Source of the DNA: an uncultured Blautia sp.
GTDB taxonomy: Bacteria; Bacillota; Clostridia; Lachnospirales; Lachnospiraceae
Assembly (NCBI GenBank): GCA_900539145.1
Contig: UQAX01000008.1
Location: 1-64,000, forward strand
DNA length: 64,000 nucleotides
Reading direction: 5' to 3'
The position numbers were made by a program, and so were the translations under genes. Positions 40,835 through 49,738 of this stretch are shown piece by piece (within the stretch, counting starts at the first letter, position 1; every line of letters starts with the position of its first letter). Under the pieces are notes generated by a model, which worked only from the letters and a program-made list of their open reading frames with translations, was not told where the DNA came from and searched no databases.

Positions 40835-40863
40835 ATAATACGTTGAAATCACTCTGTATGCAA
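40835..40863 (-). promoter_or_regulatory. sigma-A promoter for the CofE-like gene
   Basis: Minus strand TTGCAT (40858-40863), 17 bp, TATTAT (40835-40840). Confidence 0.7.
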
Positions 40864-40905
40864 GGGAAATATATGGGTTTTCTGAAAAAATATGCGAAAA
40901 TCATG

Positions 40906-41592
40906 CTAATTTTCCTGCTCTTTTAAGTTACGGATGTGTAGATATACGGTATTTTTTGAAATCCCTAAAAGAGAGGCTACTTTTAGAACAGAATCTTTAA
41001 TATTGAAAATACCCCGTTGATAGAGCTGAGTAACAATTTCTTTATTTTTATTTTGTGGTGAAATAGCAAAATCATTCAGTACTTGATGTTGGATTTTATA
41101 TAAAACATTTTCAATAAGTTCATCTGTATTGTCGGTAAAGTTTTCTGTGGCAGAAGCATTGCCAGAGAGGGGAGTTGATGCTCCTGGATAAAAGTTTGCT
41201 AACAGAGAGGAGAGAGGAATATCTGTATAAAAGTTGATGCAGATTAAGCCAATAATACGTTCCTTTTCTCCTGCAATCGGAATGGTGCAGGAACGCAGTG
41301 GCACTCCTTTTTTTGAATGGTTCATGTAGCAAACAGCAGGCTGAGATGGTTCTTCCTTTAGTTGACTGAGCATGGAAAGTGCCAAATCAGTAATCGGTGC
41401 GCCGTTTTTTCTGCCGGAATAATGCCCATTGACGTTTTCAATAACGGAATGCTGAAGATTTTCAAGACTGTGGAGAATAATCTCATATCCTTCTCCCAGA
41501 TATTCTCCCAGACTTACAATCATTTTTTTATAAGAGTTTAAAATAAGCTGTTCTGTTTTTGTAAGTTTTATATAAGGTTTATCGTTTGACAT
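40906..41592 (-). CDS. YheO-type regulator (PAS domain plus DauR-like HTH)
   Basis: 228 residues from the ATG at 41592, with GGAGA 7 bases upstream; an in-frame start at 41619 lacks a site. The N-terminal YheO/PAS-like domain is clear: LGEGYEIILHSLENLQHSVI, NGHYSGRKNGAPITDLAL and RIIGLICINFYTD. The C-terminal HTH covers about residues 195-226 (GIFNIKDSVLKVASLLGISKNTVYLHIRNLKE). Relatives control amino-acid catabolic genes (DauR: D-arginine). It is divergent from the ridA-patB-AKR genes and upstream of the CofE-like gene, so it may regulate either. Confidence 0.85.
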   Translation of the reverse strand: MSNDKPYIKLTKTEQLILNSYKKMIVSLGEYLGEGYEIILHSLENLQHSVIENVNGHYSGRKNGAPITDLALSMLSQLKEEPSQPAVCYMNHSKKGVPLRSCTIPIAGEKERIIGLICINFYTDIPLSSLLANFYPGASTPLSGNASATENFTDNTDELIENVLYKIQHQVLNDFAISPQNKNKEIVTQLYQRGIFNIKDSVLKVASLLGISKNTVYLHIRNLKEQEN

Positions 41593-41686
41593 AATGGTCT
41601 CCATAAGATTTGTTTTCAATGATTAAAGTTATTATATTTTGAATTTATGTTTTGTGCAAGAATGAAAAAAAGTTCATTGAAATATA

Positions 41687-41715
41687 TTTACTAAAATATT
41701 GTTTAGTGATATGAT
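41687..41715 (+). promoter_or_regulatory. promoter and internal inverted repeat before ridA
   Basis: TTTACT (41687-41692), 17 bp, TATGAT (41710-41715) with a TGA extended -10. ACTAAA (41690-41695) and TTTAGT (41702-41707) form an inverted repeat between -35 and -10, a natural place for the divergent YheO-type regulator to bind. Confidence 0.65.
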
Positions 41716-41748
41716 AAGAAAAAACGAGATGTAAAGGAGATTGATATT

Positions 41749-42123
41749 ATGTTGAAAACAATTTATACACCAAAAGCACCTGCAGCAATCGGACCATATT
41801 CACAGGCAGTAGTATGTGGAGATATGCTTTTTACTTCCGGACAAATTCCGGTAAATCCTGAAACAGGAGAAATTGCAGGAGAAACAATTTCTGAACAGGC
41901 TGAACAGGTAATGAAGAATATCGGAGCTGTTCTGGAAGAAGCAGGAACAAACTTTGAAAATGCAGTGAAGACAACTTGCTTTTTGGCAGATATGGGAGAT
42001 TTTCAGGTATTTAATGAAGTGTATGCAAAGTATTTTGTAAATAAACCGGCACGTTCTTGTGTAGCTGTGAAAACACTTCCGAAAAATGTATTATGTGAAG
42101 TTGAGGTTATCGCAAAACTGTAA
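41749..42123 (+). CDS. ridA: RidA family protein (enamine/imine deaminase)
   Basis: 124 residues. PAAIGPYSQAVVCGDMLFTSGQIPVNPETGEI is the family start, and the catalytic arginine lies in KPARSCVAVKTLP; Glu in CEVEVIAKL completes the site. RidA clears reactive 2-aminoacrylate and related imines made by PLP enzymes. It is the first gene of a unit with a PLP lyase and an aldo/keto reductase. AAAGGAG is upstream. Confidence 0.95.
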   Translation: MLKTIYTPKAPAAIGPYSQAVVCGDMLFTSGQIPVNPETGEIAGETISEQAEQVMKNIGAVLEEAGTNFENAVKTTCFLADMGDFQVFNEVYAKYFVNKPARSCVAVKTLPKNVLCEVEVIAKL

Positions 42124-42147
42124 AGGTTTGTGAAGAAAGAGGTAGCA

Positions 42148-43335
42148 ATGTCAGAAAACCGATTTGATTTTGACACTGTCATAGACAGACGAGGGACAAA
42201 TTGTGGAAAATGGGACACCATGGATAAGAAATACGGAAATACAGAGCTTATTCATCTAGGTGTGGCTGATATGGATTTTCCTTCTCCGCAGCCTATTCGT
42301 GATGTAGTACATCAATGTGCGGAACATGGGATTTTTGGTTATACGGATTTAGGCGATGATTTCTATGAAGGTTTTATGTCCTGGGAAAAAAGAATGCATC
42401 ATGTGGATATAAAAAAAGAAGAAATAGTATTTTGTCCTCGTATTAATATTTCTGCAGGAATTTGTGTGGGAGCATTTACAGAACCGGGAGAGGAAGTAAT
42501 ACTTCATACTCCTGCTTATGGCCCATTGTATGAAGCAATTTCTAAAAATAACAGAACCGTGGTAAAATGTGGATTAAAATCTCAAAACGGAAAGTATATT
42601 ATGGATTTACAACAAATGGAAGCGCAGATAACGGAAAAAACAAAAATGCTTTTATTATGCAGTCCTCATAACCCGGTAGGTCGTGTATGGACAAAAGAAG
42701 AGCTGGAGGCAGTAGGTGAATTTTGTATAAAACATGAACTGCTGTTATTTGTAGATGAAATTCATGGTGATATTACTGCACCGGGAGTAGAGTTTGTATC
42801 TGCCTTGTCTTTGTCGGAAGAAGTGCGAAAAAGATTGATTGTTGCATCATCACCTACAAAAACTTTTAATATTCCGGGATTTATTTTATCTTATCTGATT
42901 ATTCCAAATCAAGAATACAGAGCTGTGGTAAAAAGGGAAATTGACAGAATCGGTATGCATAATCCCACAATCTTTTCAGCAGCAGTAGCAGGTTGTGCGT
43001 ATCAACAGTGTGATGACTGGTATAAAGCAATGCTGTCTTATATTGATGAGAATGATAAATTTACCAGAGCGTATTTTGCAGAAAAAATGCCGGAATTTTA
43101 TATTTATCCAAGAGAAGGGACATATCTTTTATGGATGGATTATAAGGAACTGGGTTGTGAAGAAGCAGAATTGGAAAAATGGTTTTTGGAAAAAGCAAAA
43201 GTCAGCGTGTATATGGGAACTGTGTTTCAGGAAGAAGGCAGAGGCTGCATTCGACTGAATATAGCAAGTCCCAGAAAATTATTGGAAGAGGCGTATGACA
43301 GAATGTATGCCGTATATGAAGAAATAAAGAAATAA
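42148..43335 (+). CDS. PatB/MalY-type PLP-dependent C-S lyase
   Basis: 395 residues from the ATG at 42148, with AAAGAGG upstream; a GTG at 42130 is in frame but less likely. It is fold-type I aminotransferase-like: FDFDTVIDRRGTNCGKWDTM, WVADMDFP-like LGVADMDFPSP, LLLCSPHNPVGRVWTKEEL, DEIHGDITAPG, and PLP-lysine in SPTKTFNIPGF. MalY/PatB members cleave cystathionine or cysteine conjugates, releasing aminoacrylate. This explains its pairing with RidA, 25 bp upstream. Confidence 0.9.
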   Translation: MSENRFDFDTVIDRRGTNCGKWDTMDKKYGNTELIHLGVADMDFPSPQPIRDVVHQCAEHGIFGYTDLGDDFYEGFMSWEKRMHHVDIKKEEIVFCPRINISAGICVGAFTEPGEEVILHTPAYGPLYEAISKNNRTVVKCGLKSQNGKYIMDLQQMEAQITEKTKMLLLCSPHNPVGRVWTKEELEAVGEFCIKHELLLFVDEIHGDITAPGVEFVSALSLSEEVRKRLIVASSPTKTFNIPGFILSYLIIPNQEYRAVVKREIDRIGMHNPTIFSAAVAGCAYQQCDDWYKAMLSYIDENDKFTRAYFAEKMPEFYIYPREGTYLLWMDYKELGCEEAELEKWFLEKAKVSVYMGTVFQEEGRGCIRLNIASPRKLLEEAYDRMYAVYEEIKK

Positions 43336-43492
43336 AATGGAAGATAGGCTGTTACATGAAAAAATCAGAAGAAATTTTGATAAAATTCATGTGGCGGCCT
43401 TTTTTTATTATAGCAGAATGTTCGGTGTATGTGTTAAAATCAGAATGATATTTATGATTTGTATAAAAACGGAAAGGACAGGAGGAAAACAG

Positions 43493-44410
43493 TTGAAGAA
43501 TTTAAAAATAGCAAACAGCCAATTGGAAGCATCACAGATTGCACTTGGATGTATGCGAATTACCGGATTAAAGGAAATAAAAGAAGTCAGAGAATTAGTG
43601 GATACAGCTATGGAATGTGGAATTAATTTCTTTGACCATGCGGATATTTACGGACAGGGAGAGTCAGAGCGTATTTTTGGAAAAGCGGTTGATGGCATTG
43701 CAAGAGAGAAGATGATTATTCAGACAAAATGCGGAATTCGTTCCGGTATATGCTATGATTTTTCTAAGGAACATATTCTGGAGTCTGTGGATAAAAGTCT
43801 AAAACGCCTGAATACAGATTATGTGGATGTGTTATTGCTACATCGTCCGGACACTTTAATGGAGCCGGAGGAGGTCGCAGAGGCTTTTGACATTTTAGAA
43901 AAAGAAGGAAAAGTAAGATATTTTGGAGTCAGCAATCAAAATTCCATGCAGATGGAATTACTTCAGCACTATTGCAGCCAGAAGCTTATCTTTAACCAGC
44001 TCCAGTTTAGCGTTGCACATTGTGATATCATCGACTCTGGATTAAATGTGAACGTTCATAATGAGGCAGGCTGTGTTCGCGATGGAAGTATTTTGGAATA
44101 TTGCAGGCTAAAAGAAGTTACTATTCAAGCATGGTCTCCTTTCCAGTATGGATTTTTCGAAGGGGTATTTATTGGAAATGAAAAATTTCCGGAGCTTAAT
44201 CAAATGCTTAATGAACTGGCAGAGAAATATCATGTCACAAGCAGTGCTGTTGCCATTGCATGGATATTGAGACATCCCGCAGGTATTCAGGCGATTGTGG
44301 GAAGTACGAAAAAACAGAGGATTGCAGAGATTTGTAAAGCAAGTGAAATAAAATTGACAAGAGAAGAATGGTATGCGCTTTATATGGCAGCAGGGAAAAA
44401 GCTGCCGTAG
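43493..44410 (+). CDS. aldo/keto reductase
   Basis: 305 residues from a TTG start at 43493 with GGAGG at 43481-43485; starts further upstream would lie in a region without a matching domain. Catalytic residues are visible: Asp and Tyr in FFDHADIYGQGESE, Lys in IIQTKCG and His in LLLHRPD. The YdhF-like subgroup is suggested by ALGCMRITGL and the late TSSAVAIAWILRHP. It reduces aldehydes or ketones with NADPH. It lies downstream of the lyase and may share its transcript or use a promoter in the 150-bp gap. Confidence 0.88.
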   Translation: MKNLKIANSQLEASQIALGCMRITGLKEIKEVRELVDTAMECGINFFDHADIYGQGESERIFGKAVDGIAREKMIIQTKCGIRSGICYDFSKEHILESVDKSLKRLNTDYVDVLLLHRPDTLMEPEEVAEAFDILEKEGKVRYFGVSNQNSMQMELLQHYCSQKLIFNQLQFSVAHCDIIDSGLNVNVHNEAGCVRDGSILEYCRLKEVTIQAWSPFQYGFFEGVFIGNEKFPELNQMLNELAEKYHVTSSAVAIAWILRHPAGIQAIVGSTKKQRIAEICKASEIKLTREEWYALYMAAGKKLP

Positions 44411-44576
44411 GAAAGAATGTAAAAACTCCTTTATTCAAAGAATGGTTATGAAAGATACTTTGAATAGAGGAGATTATTATGAAGAAGTACAGAACATATA
44501 TTCGAATATGCTCTGTACTTTTATCTGGGGCTCTGATATAATGAAAAGAAAAGAGGAATGTGGAAGAGGTGAATAT

Positions 44577-45623
44577 ATGGAGAATATTCAAAATGAAAAT
44601 TTTTATAATAAAGTGATAGAGTTATTCCAAAATGCAAAGAAAAATTTGTCGGCAGCAGTGAATATGACAATGGTATATTCCTACTATGAAGCAGGGAGGA
44701 TGATTGTCGAAGAAGAACAAGGCGGAAAAGAACGTGCAGCATATGGAAAGTACATTTTGAAAGAATTGTCTCAGAGACTGACACAAAAATTTGGAAGGGG
44801 ATATTCATACGATAATTTAAAACTTATGCGTAAATTTTATCTGGTTTATTCCAAGGACTCAATTGGGGAAACGCCGTTTCCCCAATCTGAAAAACTTCCG
44901 GTCACACAGGAAGGGAGGAAATTTTATCTAAGCTGGTCTCATTATCTTATTCTTATGCGAATAAACAATATTGAAGAACGTCATTTTTATGAGATAGAAG
45001 CATATAGAAATGGCTGGAGTAAAGATGAATTAGCTAGGCAGTATGGAAGTTCGCTCTATGAAAGGCTTGCATTAAGCAGAAACAAAGAAGAAGTAATGCG
45101 TCTTGCAATAGAAGGACAAATGCTTGAAAAGCCAGAAGATATATTCAAAGACCCGTATATTTTAGAGTTTACAGGACTTCCGGAAATGGTTACGTATTCT
45201 GAAACGGAATTGGAAAATCGAATTATAGATAATTTGCAGAAGTTTCTATTAGAATTAGGGAGAGGATTTACATTTGTAGGCAGACAGGTTAGATTTACAT
45301 TTGAAGAAGAGCATTTTAGAGTTGATTTGGTGTTTTATAATCGTTTACTGCGTTGCTTTGTATTGTTTGATTTAAAAATTGGTCAGTTAAAGCATCAAGA
45401 TATAGGACAGATGCAGATGTATGTCAATTATTATGACCGAAAAGTTAAATTGGAGGATGAAAATTCAACAATAGGTATTATAATTTGTAAAGATAAGAAG
45501 GATGCTATTGTAGAAATGACCTTGCCTAAGGACAATAATCAGATATTTGCAAGTAAATATGAGACAGTACTTCCTAGTAAAGAGGAACTACAAACACTAT
45601 TAGAAGATAAGAATTTGAAATAA
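44577..45623 (+). CDS. DUF1016/YhcG-type PD-(D/E)XK nuclease
   Basis: 348 residues from the ATG at 44577 (AGAGGT upstream, TATAAT at 44537-44542); the longer in-frame start at 44373 overlaps the reductase gene and is unlikely. An N-terminal DUF1016 helical domain (VNMTMVYSYYEAGRMIVEEEQGG, RGYSYDNLKLMRKFY, LSWSHYLILMRIN) precedes the nuclease part: EFTGLPE, then VDLVFYNRLLRCFVLFDLKIGQL with the Asp and DLK core, and GQMQMYVNYYD. Such genes often travel with restriction or other defence genes, but no partner is present here. A hairpin (44485-44520, 8-bp arms AAGTACAG/CTGTACTT) precedes it. Confidence 0.88.
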   Translation: MENIQNENFYNKVIELFQNAKKNLSAAVNMTMVYSYYEAGRMIVEEEQGGKERAAYGKYILKELSQRLTQKFGRGYSYDNLKLMRKFYLVYSKDSIGETPFPQSEKLPVTQEGRKFYLSWSHYLILMRINNIEERHFYEIEAYRNGWSKDELARQYGSSLYERLALSRNKEEVMRLAIEGQMLEKPEDIFKDPYILEFTGLPEMVTYSETELENRIIDNLQKFLLELGRGFTFVGRQVRFTFEEEHFRVDLVFYNRLLRCFVLFDLKIGQLKHQDIGQMQMYVNYYDRKVKLEDENSTIGIIICKDKKDAIVEMTLPKDNNQIFASKYETVLPSKEELQTLLEDKNLK

Positions 45624-45654
45624 ATGAGGGATGATTTAAGAAGAGGAGAACTAT

Positions 45655-47643
45655 ATGGACCATTTTGAATTAGTATCAGAATACGCCCCAACCGGTGACC
45701 AGCCACAAGCTATTGACCAGCTTGTGAAGGGGTTTAAAGAAGGAAACCAGTGTGAAACTCTCTTGGGAGTTACAGGTTCCGGAAAAACATTCACCATGGC
45801 GAATGTTATCGCACAATTAAACAAGCCAACGCTTATTATAGCTCATAACAAAACCTTGGCGGCTCAGTTATATGGAGAATTCAAAGAATTCTTTCCGAAT
45901 AATGCCGTGGAATATTTTGTATCCTACTATGATTACTACCAACCGGAAGCCTATGTTCCGTCCTCTGACACCTATATTGCAAAGGACTCATCTGTCAACG
46001 ACGAAATAGACAAGCTTCGTCTTTCTGCTACATCCTCTCTTAGTGAGCGAAAAGATGTCATCATTGTCTCCAGCGTGTCCTGCATCTATGGAATTGGTAG
46101 TCCTGACGACTATCAAAACATGATTATTTCTCTCCGTCCCGGAATGGAGAAGGACAGGGATGAAGTTATTCGAGAACTGATAGATATTCAATACGACCGC
46201 AATGAAATGGATTTTCACCGAGGAACTTTTCGAGTTCGAGGAGATGTTTTAGAAATTTTTCCGGCAGATTACTCAGAAACAGCGGTGCGTGTGGAGTTTT
46301 TCGGAGATGAGATTGACCGGATTACGGAAATTGATATTTTGACAGGAGAAATTAAAAATGCTTTAAATCATATTGCAATTTTTCCGGCATCGCATTATGT
46401 AGTGCCTATTGAAAAAATACGTAAAGCTGCTGTTGCAATCGAAGAAGAGTTAAAAGAGCGTGTCGATTATTTTAAAGGAGAGGACAAGCTTTTAGAAGCG
46501 CAGAGAATTTCAGAGAGAACAAACTTTGATATTGAAATGCTGAAAGAGACAGGCTTTTGTTCCGGAGTGGAAAATTATTCCAGACATTTATCGGGATTAA
46601 AGCCGGGACAGCCTCCATATACCTTGATTGATTATTTTGGAGATGATTTCCTTATTATTATAGATGAGTCCCATAAAACCATTCCACAGATAAGAGGAAT
46701 GTATGCGGGAGACCAGTCCAGAAAGCAGACATTAGTAGATTATGGTTTTCGTTTGCCTTCTGCCAAGGATAACAGACCATTGAATTTTGAAGAATTTGAA
46801 GATAAGATTGACCAGATTTTGTTTGTTTCAGCTACACCGGGAGAATATGAAGAAAATCATGAACTTCTTCGGGCAGAGCAGATTATCCGCCCTACGGGAC
46901 TTTTAGATCCGGAAGTAGAGGTGCGTCCTGTGGAAGGACAGATTGATGATTTGATTGGAGAAGTCAATAAGGAAATTAGAAAGAAAAATAAAATTTTGAT
47001 TACAACGCTTACCAAACGTATGGCAGAGGACTTGACAGAATATATGAAAGAGCTGGGTATTCGTGTCAGGTATCTGCATTCGGATATTGATACGTTGGAG
47101 CGAACACAGATTATCAGGGATATGCGTTTAGATGTTTTTGACGTATTGGTGGGAATTAACTTATTAAGAGAGGGACTTGATATTCCGGAGATTACTTTAG
47201 TTGCCATTTTAGATGCTGATAAAGAGGGATTTCTGCGTTCAGAGGTGTCTCTTATTCAGACCATAGGGCGTGCTGCCCGAAATGCAGAGGGCAGAGTTAT
47301 TATGTATGCTGATGTCATAACAGATTCTATGAGAATTGCCATAGATGAAACTATGAGGAGGAGAGCACTGCAGCAGAAATATAATGAAGAGCATGGAATT
47401 ACTCCAAAGACAATTAAAAAAGCTGTTAGAGATTTAATCAGTATTTCCAAAGCAGTGGCAGAAACAGAAGAAAAACTGGAAAAAGATCCGGAAAGCATGA
47501 GCAGAAAAGAACTTGAAAATCTGATTAAAAAAGTTCAAAAACAAATGCAGGCGGCAGCCGCAGATTTGAACTTTGAAATGGCAGCTTCCTTGCGTGATAA
47601 GATGTTAGAGTTAAAAAAGAGTTTGGAAGAATTGGACGAGTAA
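45655..47643 (+). CDS. uvrB: excinuclease ABC subunit B
   Basis: 662 residues, full-length. Walker A GVTGSGKT is near residue 38, followed by the beta-hairpin region (YYDYYQPEAYVPSSDTYI), the YAD/RRR motifs, helicase segment GINLLREGLDIPE, and the C-terminal UVR domain that contacts UvrC. It loads onto damaged DNA after UvrA. AGGAG is upstream. It probably has its own transcript; uvrA is not seen in the window. Confidence 0.97.
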   Translation: MDHFELVSEYAPTGDQPQAIDQLVKGFKEGNQCETLLGVTGSGKTFTMANVIAQLNKPTLIIAHNKTLAAQLYGEFKEFFPNNAVEYFVSYYDYYQPEAYVPSSDTYIAKDSSVNDEIDKLRLSATSSLSERKDVIIVSSVSCIYGIGSPDDYQNMIISLRPGMEKDRDEVIRELIDIQYDRNEMDFHRGTFRVRGDVLEIFPADYSETAVRVEFFGDEIDRITEIDILTGEIKNALNHIAIFPASHYVVPIEKIRKAAVAIEEELKERVDYFKGEDKLLEAQRISERTNFDIEMLKETGFCSGVENYSRHLSGLKPGQPPYTLIDYFGDDFLIIIDESHKTIPQIRGMYAGDQSRKQTLVDYGFRLPSAKDNRPLNFEEFEDKIDQILFVSATPGEYEENHELLRAEQIIRPTGLLDPEVEVRPVEGQIDDLIGEVNKEIRKKNKILITTLTKRMAEDLTEYMKELGIRVRYLHSDIDTLERTQIIRDMRLDVFDVLVGINLLREGLDIPEITLVAILDADKEGFLRSEVSLIQTIGRAARNAEGRVIMYADVITDSMRIAIDETMRRRALQQKYNEEHGITPKTIKKAVRDLISISKAVAETEEKLEKDPESMSRKELENLIKKVQKQMQAAAADLNFEMAASLRDKMLELKKSLEELDE

Positions 47644-47648
47644 AATTG

Positions 47649-47818
47649 TAACAGTTCAGTCATATCAGCTCGAATTGGTGGTTTCACCACCTATACGCTG
47701 CAATGCAGCGCAAATTCTCGCTTATGGCAGAGCGCCATATACAAATCCAACAAAATTGTCTTGTTGCAAGCAAGTTTGCCAATCCATTTTTGTGGATTTG
47801 TGCATGGCTGAACTGTTA
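47649..47818. repeat. multi-branched structured intergenic element
   Basis: 170 bp in the gap between uvrB and hrcA. An outer 15-bp pairing (TAACAGTTCAGTCAT with ATGGCTGAACTGTTA, one G-T) encloses GGTGG/CCACC, CGCTGC/GCAGCG, TATGGC/GCCATA, and ACAAATCCA/TGGATTTGT, the last with further pairing inside (CAACAA/TTGTTG). Each stem is short and separated by small loops, as in a folded RNA or small non-coding mobile element. No coding potential. No second copy is seen in this window. Confidence 0.65.
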
Positions 47819-47847
47819 AGTAAAATTCTAAAATAATTATAAAGCTC

Positions 47848-47876
47848 TTGACAAATAAAACGACTGGTGCTATCTT
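47848..47876 (+). promoter_or_regulatory. sigma-A promoter of the hrcA operon
   Basis: TTGACA (47848-47853), 17 bp, TATCTT (47871-47876), with CIRCE directly downstream. Confidence 0.85.
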
Positions 47877-47889
47877 AAGAACATAGATG

Positions 47890-47916
47890 TTAGCACTCCA
47901 CTACAACGAGTGCTAA
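47890..47916 (+). promoter_or_regulatory. CIRCE operator (HrcA binding site)
   Basis: TTAGCACTC, 9 bp, GAGTGCTAA: an exact match to the CIRCE consensus. It covers the start of transcription of hrcA-grpE-dnaK-dnaJ, so HrcA represses its own operon. Confidence 0.97.
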
Positions 47917-47940
47917 CAATAAAAAAGAAAGGAGCAGGAT

Positions 47941-48993
47941 ATGGAATTGGTGACTGAGTTGGATGAAAGAAAACGAAAAATTCTAAAAGCCATTATTCAG
48001 ACATATTTGGAGACTGGTGAGCCGGTTGGATCAAGGACTATTTCTAAATACACAGATTTAAATCTTAGCTCCGCAACAATCCGAAATGAGATGTCAGACT
48101 TAGAGGAATTAGGATATATAGTCCAGCCGTATACTTCTGCCGGTCGTATTCCTTCTGATTTAGGTTATCGTCTTTATGTAGATGAACTGATGAAAGAAAA
48201 AGAACAGGAAGTGGCAGAAATTAAGGAACTGATGATTGAAAAGACGGATAAGATGGAAAAGGTTTTAAAACAAGTAGCAAGAGTTCTCGCTTCGAATACA
48301 AATTATGCTACTATGATTACAGGACCTGCCTATCACAGAAATAAAGTAAAATTTATCCAGCTTTCAAAAGTCAGTGAAAAACAACTGCTGGCAGTTGTGG
48401 TAGTAGAAGGAAATATTGTGAAAAATCATATTATTAACCTTCAGGAAGCAATGGATGAAGAAACTATTTTAAAATTAAATCTGTTGCTGAATACACAGCT
48501 AAATGGTTTATCTATTGAAGAAATAAATCTGGCAATAATTTCCCGCTTAAAAGAACAGGCCGGCATACACAGTGCTGTAGTCGGAAGTGTTATTGATGCA
48601 GTTGCTCAGGCTATTGCACCGGACGAAGAAGAAATGGAGATTTATACCAGCGGTGCTACAAATATTTTCAAATATCCAGAGTTAGCAGATAAGGCAAAAG
48701 CCAGTGAATTGATTTCCACTTTTGAAGAAAAGCAGGCTTTAGCAGAGTTTGCTAAAGAAACTATGGAAGCGGATAATGGTAAAGAGAATACAGAAATTCA
48801 AATCTATATCGGAGATGAAACTCCTGTCCAAACTATGAAAGACTGCAGTGTTGTAACAGCTACTTATGATTTAGGTGGTGGTATGCAGGGAACTATCGGA
48901 ATTATAGGACCTAAGCGAATGGATTACGAAAATGTAGTAGATAATTTGAAAACTTTAAAAAATCAGTTAGACCATATATTTAAGAAGTCATAG
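47941..48993 (+). CDS. hrcA: heat-inducible transcription repressor HrcA
   Basis: 350 residues. The N-terminal winged helix is clear (ELDERKRKILKAIIQTYLETGEPVGSRTISKY and SSATIRNEMSDLEELGYIVQPYTSAGRIPS), followed by the GAF-like and dimerisation region. It binds the CIRCE element at 47890-47916 and is kept active by chaperones. It is first in hrcA-grpE-dnaK-dnaJ. AAAGGAG is upstream. Confidence 0.97.
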   Translation: MELVTELDERKRKILKAIIQTYLETGEPVGSRTISKYTDLNLSSATIRNEMSDLEELGYIVQPYTSAGRIPSDLGYRLYVDELMKEKEQEVAEIKELMIEKTDKMEKVLKQVARVLASNTNYATMITGPAYHRNKVKFIQLSKVSEKQLLAVVVVEGNIVKNHIINLQEAMDEETILKLNLLLNTQLNGLSIEEINLAIISRLKEQAGIHSAVVGSVIDAVAQAIAPDEEEMEIYTSGATNIFKYPELADKAKASELISTFEEKQALAEFAKETMEADNGKENTEIQIYIGDETPVQTMKDCSVVTATYDLGGGMQGTIGIIGPKRMDYENVVDNLKTLKNQLDHIFKKS

Positions 48994-49011
48994 AAAGGTG
49001 GTAAGAAATTC

Positions 49012-49638
49012 GTGTCAGAAGAAAAAAAAGAGTATAACACAATAGAAGAAGATGATATGACTCAAAATGAAACAGAAGAAATTTTAGAAGAAGAAGATGT
49101 AAAATTGGAAGAGGAAACAGTTTCTGAAACAGAGGAAACAGAAGAAACTGTGGAAGAAAAAACAGCAGAAAAAAAGGGACTGTTTGGAAAAAAGAAAAAA
49201 GATAAAAAAGATGAAAAAATAGAAGAATTGACAGACATGGTAAAACGCCAGATGGCAGAATTTGATAACTTCCGAAAACGTACAGAAAAGGAAAAAGCTT
49301 CTATGTATCAAATCGGAGCAAGAGAGATTGTAGAGAAAATTCTTCCGGTGGTTGATAACTTTGAAAGAGGTCTGGCAATGATACCGGAAGATGAAAAAGA
49401 AAATCCTGTGGCTACAGGTATGGCTCAGATTTATAAACAGTTGATGACAGCTTTTGATGAAATAGGTGTAAAAGCAATTGAAGCTGTAGGACAGGAATTT
49501 AATCCTGATTTTCATAATGCAGTGATGCATGTGGAAGATGAGAAAGTGAAAGAAAATATAATTGTTGAAGAATTCCAGAAGGGATATATGTATAAAGATT
49601 ATGTGGTAAGACACAGTATGGTGAAGGTTGCAAACTAG
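49012..49638 (+). CDS. grpE: nucleotide exchange factor GrpE
   Basis: 208 residues from a GTG at 49012 (AAAGGTGG upstream). The N terminus is a long acidic, Glu-rich tail of about 45 residues, then KRQMAEFDNFRKRTEKEKASM of the coiled-coil, and the C-terminal beta domain ending YMYKDYVVRHSMVKV. It releases ADP from DnaK. It is 18 bp after hrcA and 100 bp before dnaK. Confidence 0.96.
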   Translation: MSEEKKEYNTIEEDDMTQNETEEILEEEDVKLEEETVSETEETEETVEEKTAEKKGLFGKKKKDKKDEKIEELTDMVKRQMAEFDNFRKRTEKEKASMYQIGAREIVEKILPVVDNFERGLAMIPEDEKENPVATGMAQIYKQLMTAFDEIGVKAIEAVGQEFNPDFHNAVMHVEDEKVKENIIVEEFQKGYMYKDYVVRHSMVKVAN

Positions 49639-49738
49639 CGATATTCATCAAGCAGAAGAAATTCTGTGAGATTTTATCTTATAAATGAAAGATAACCAGT
49701 AAATAAATAATAGAAGAAAAATTCAGGAGGAATTTATC

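Noticed and set aside
49084..49614. 176-codon open frame on the minus strand inside grpE
   Set aside because: It is the antisense of an acidic, Glu/Lys-rich gene (giving long Phe/Ser/Ile runs) and has no ribosome binding site.
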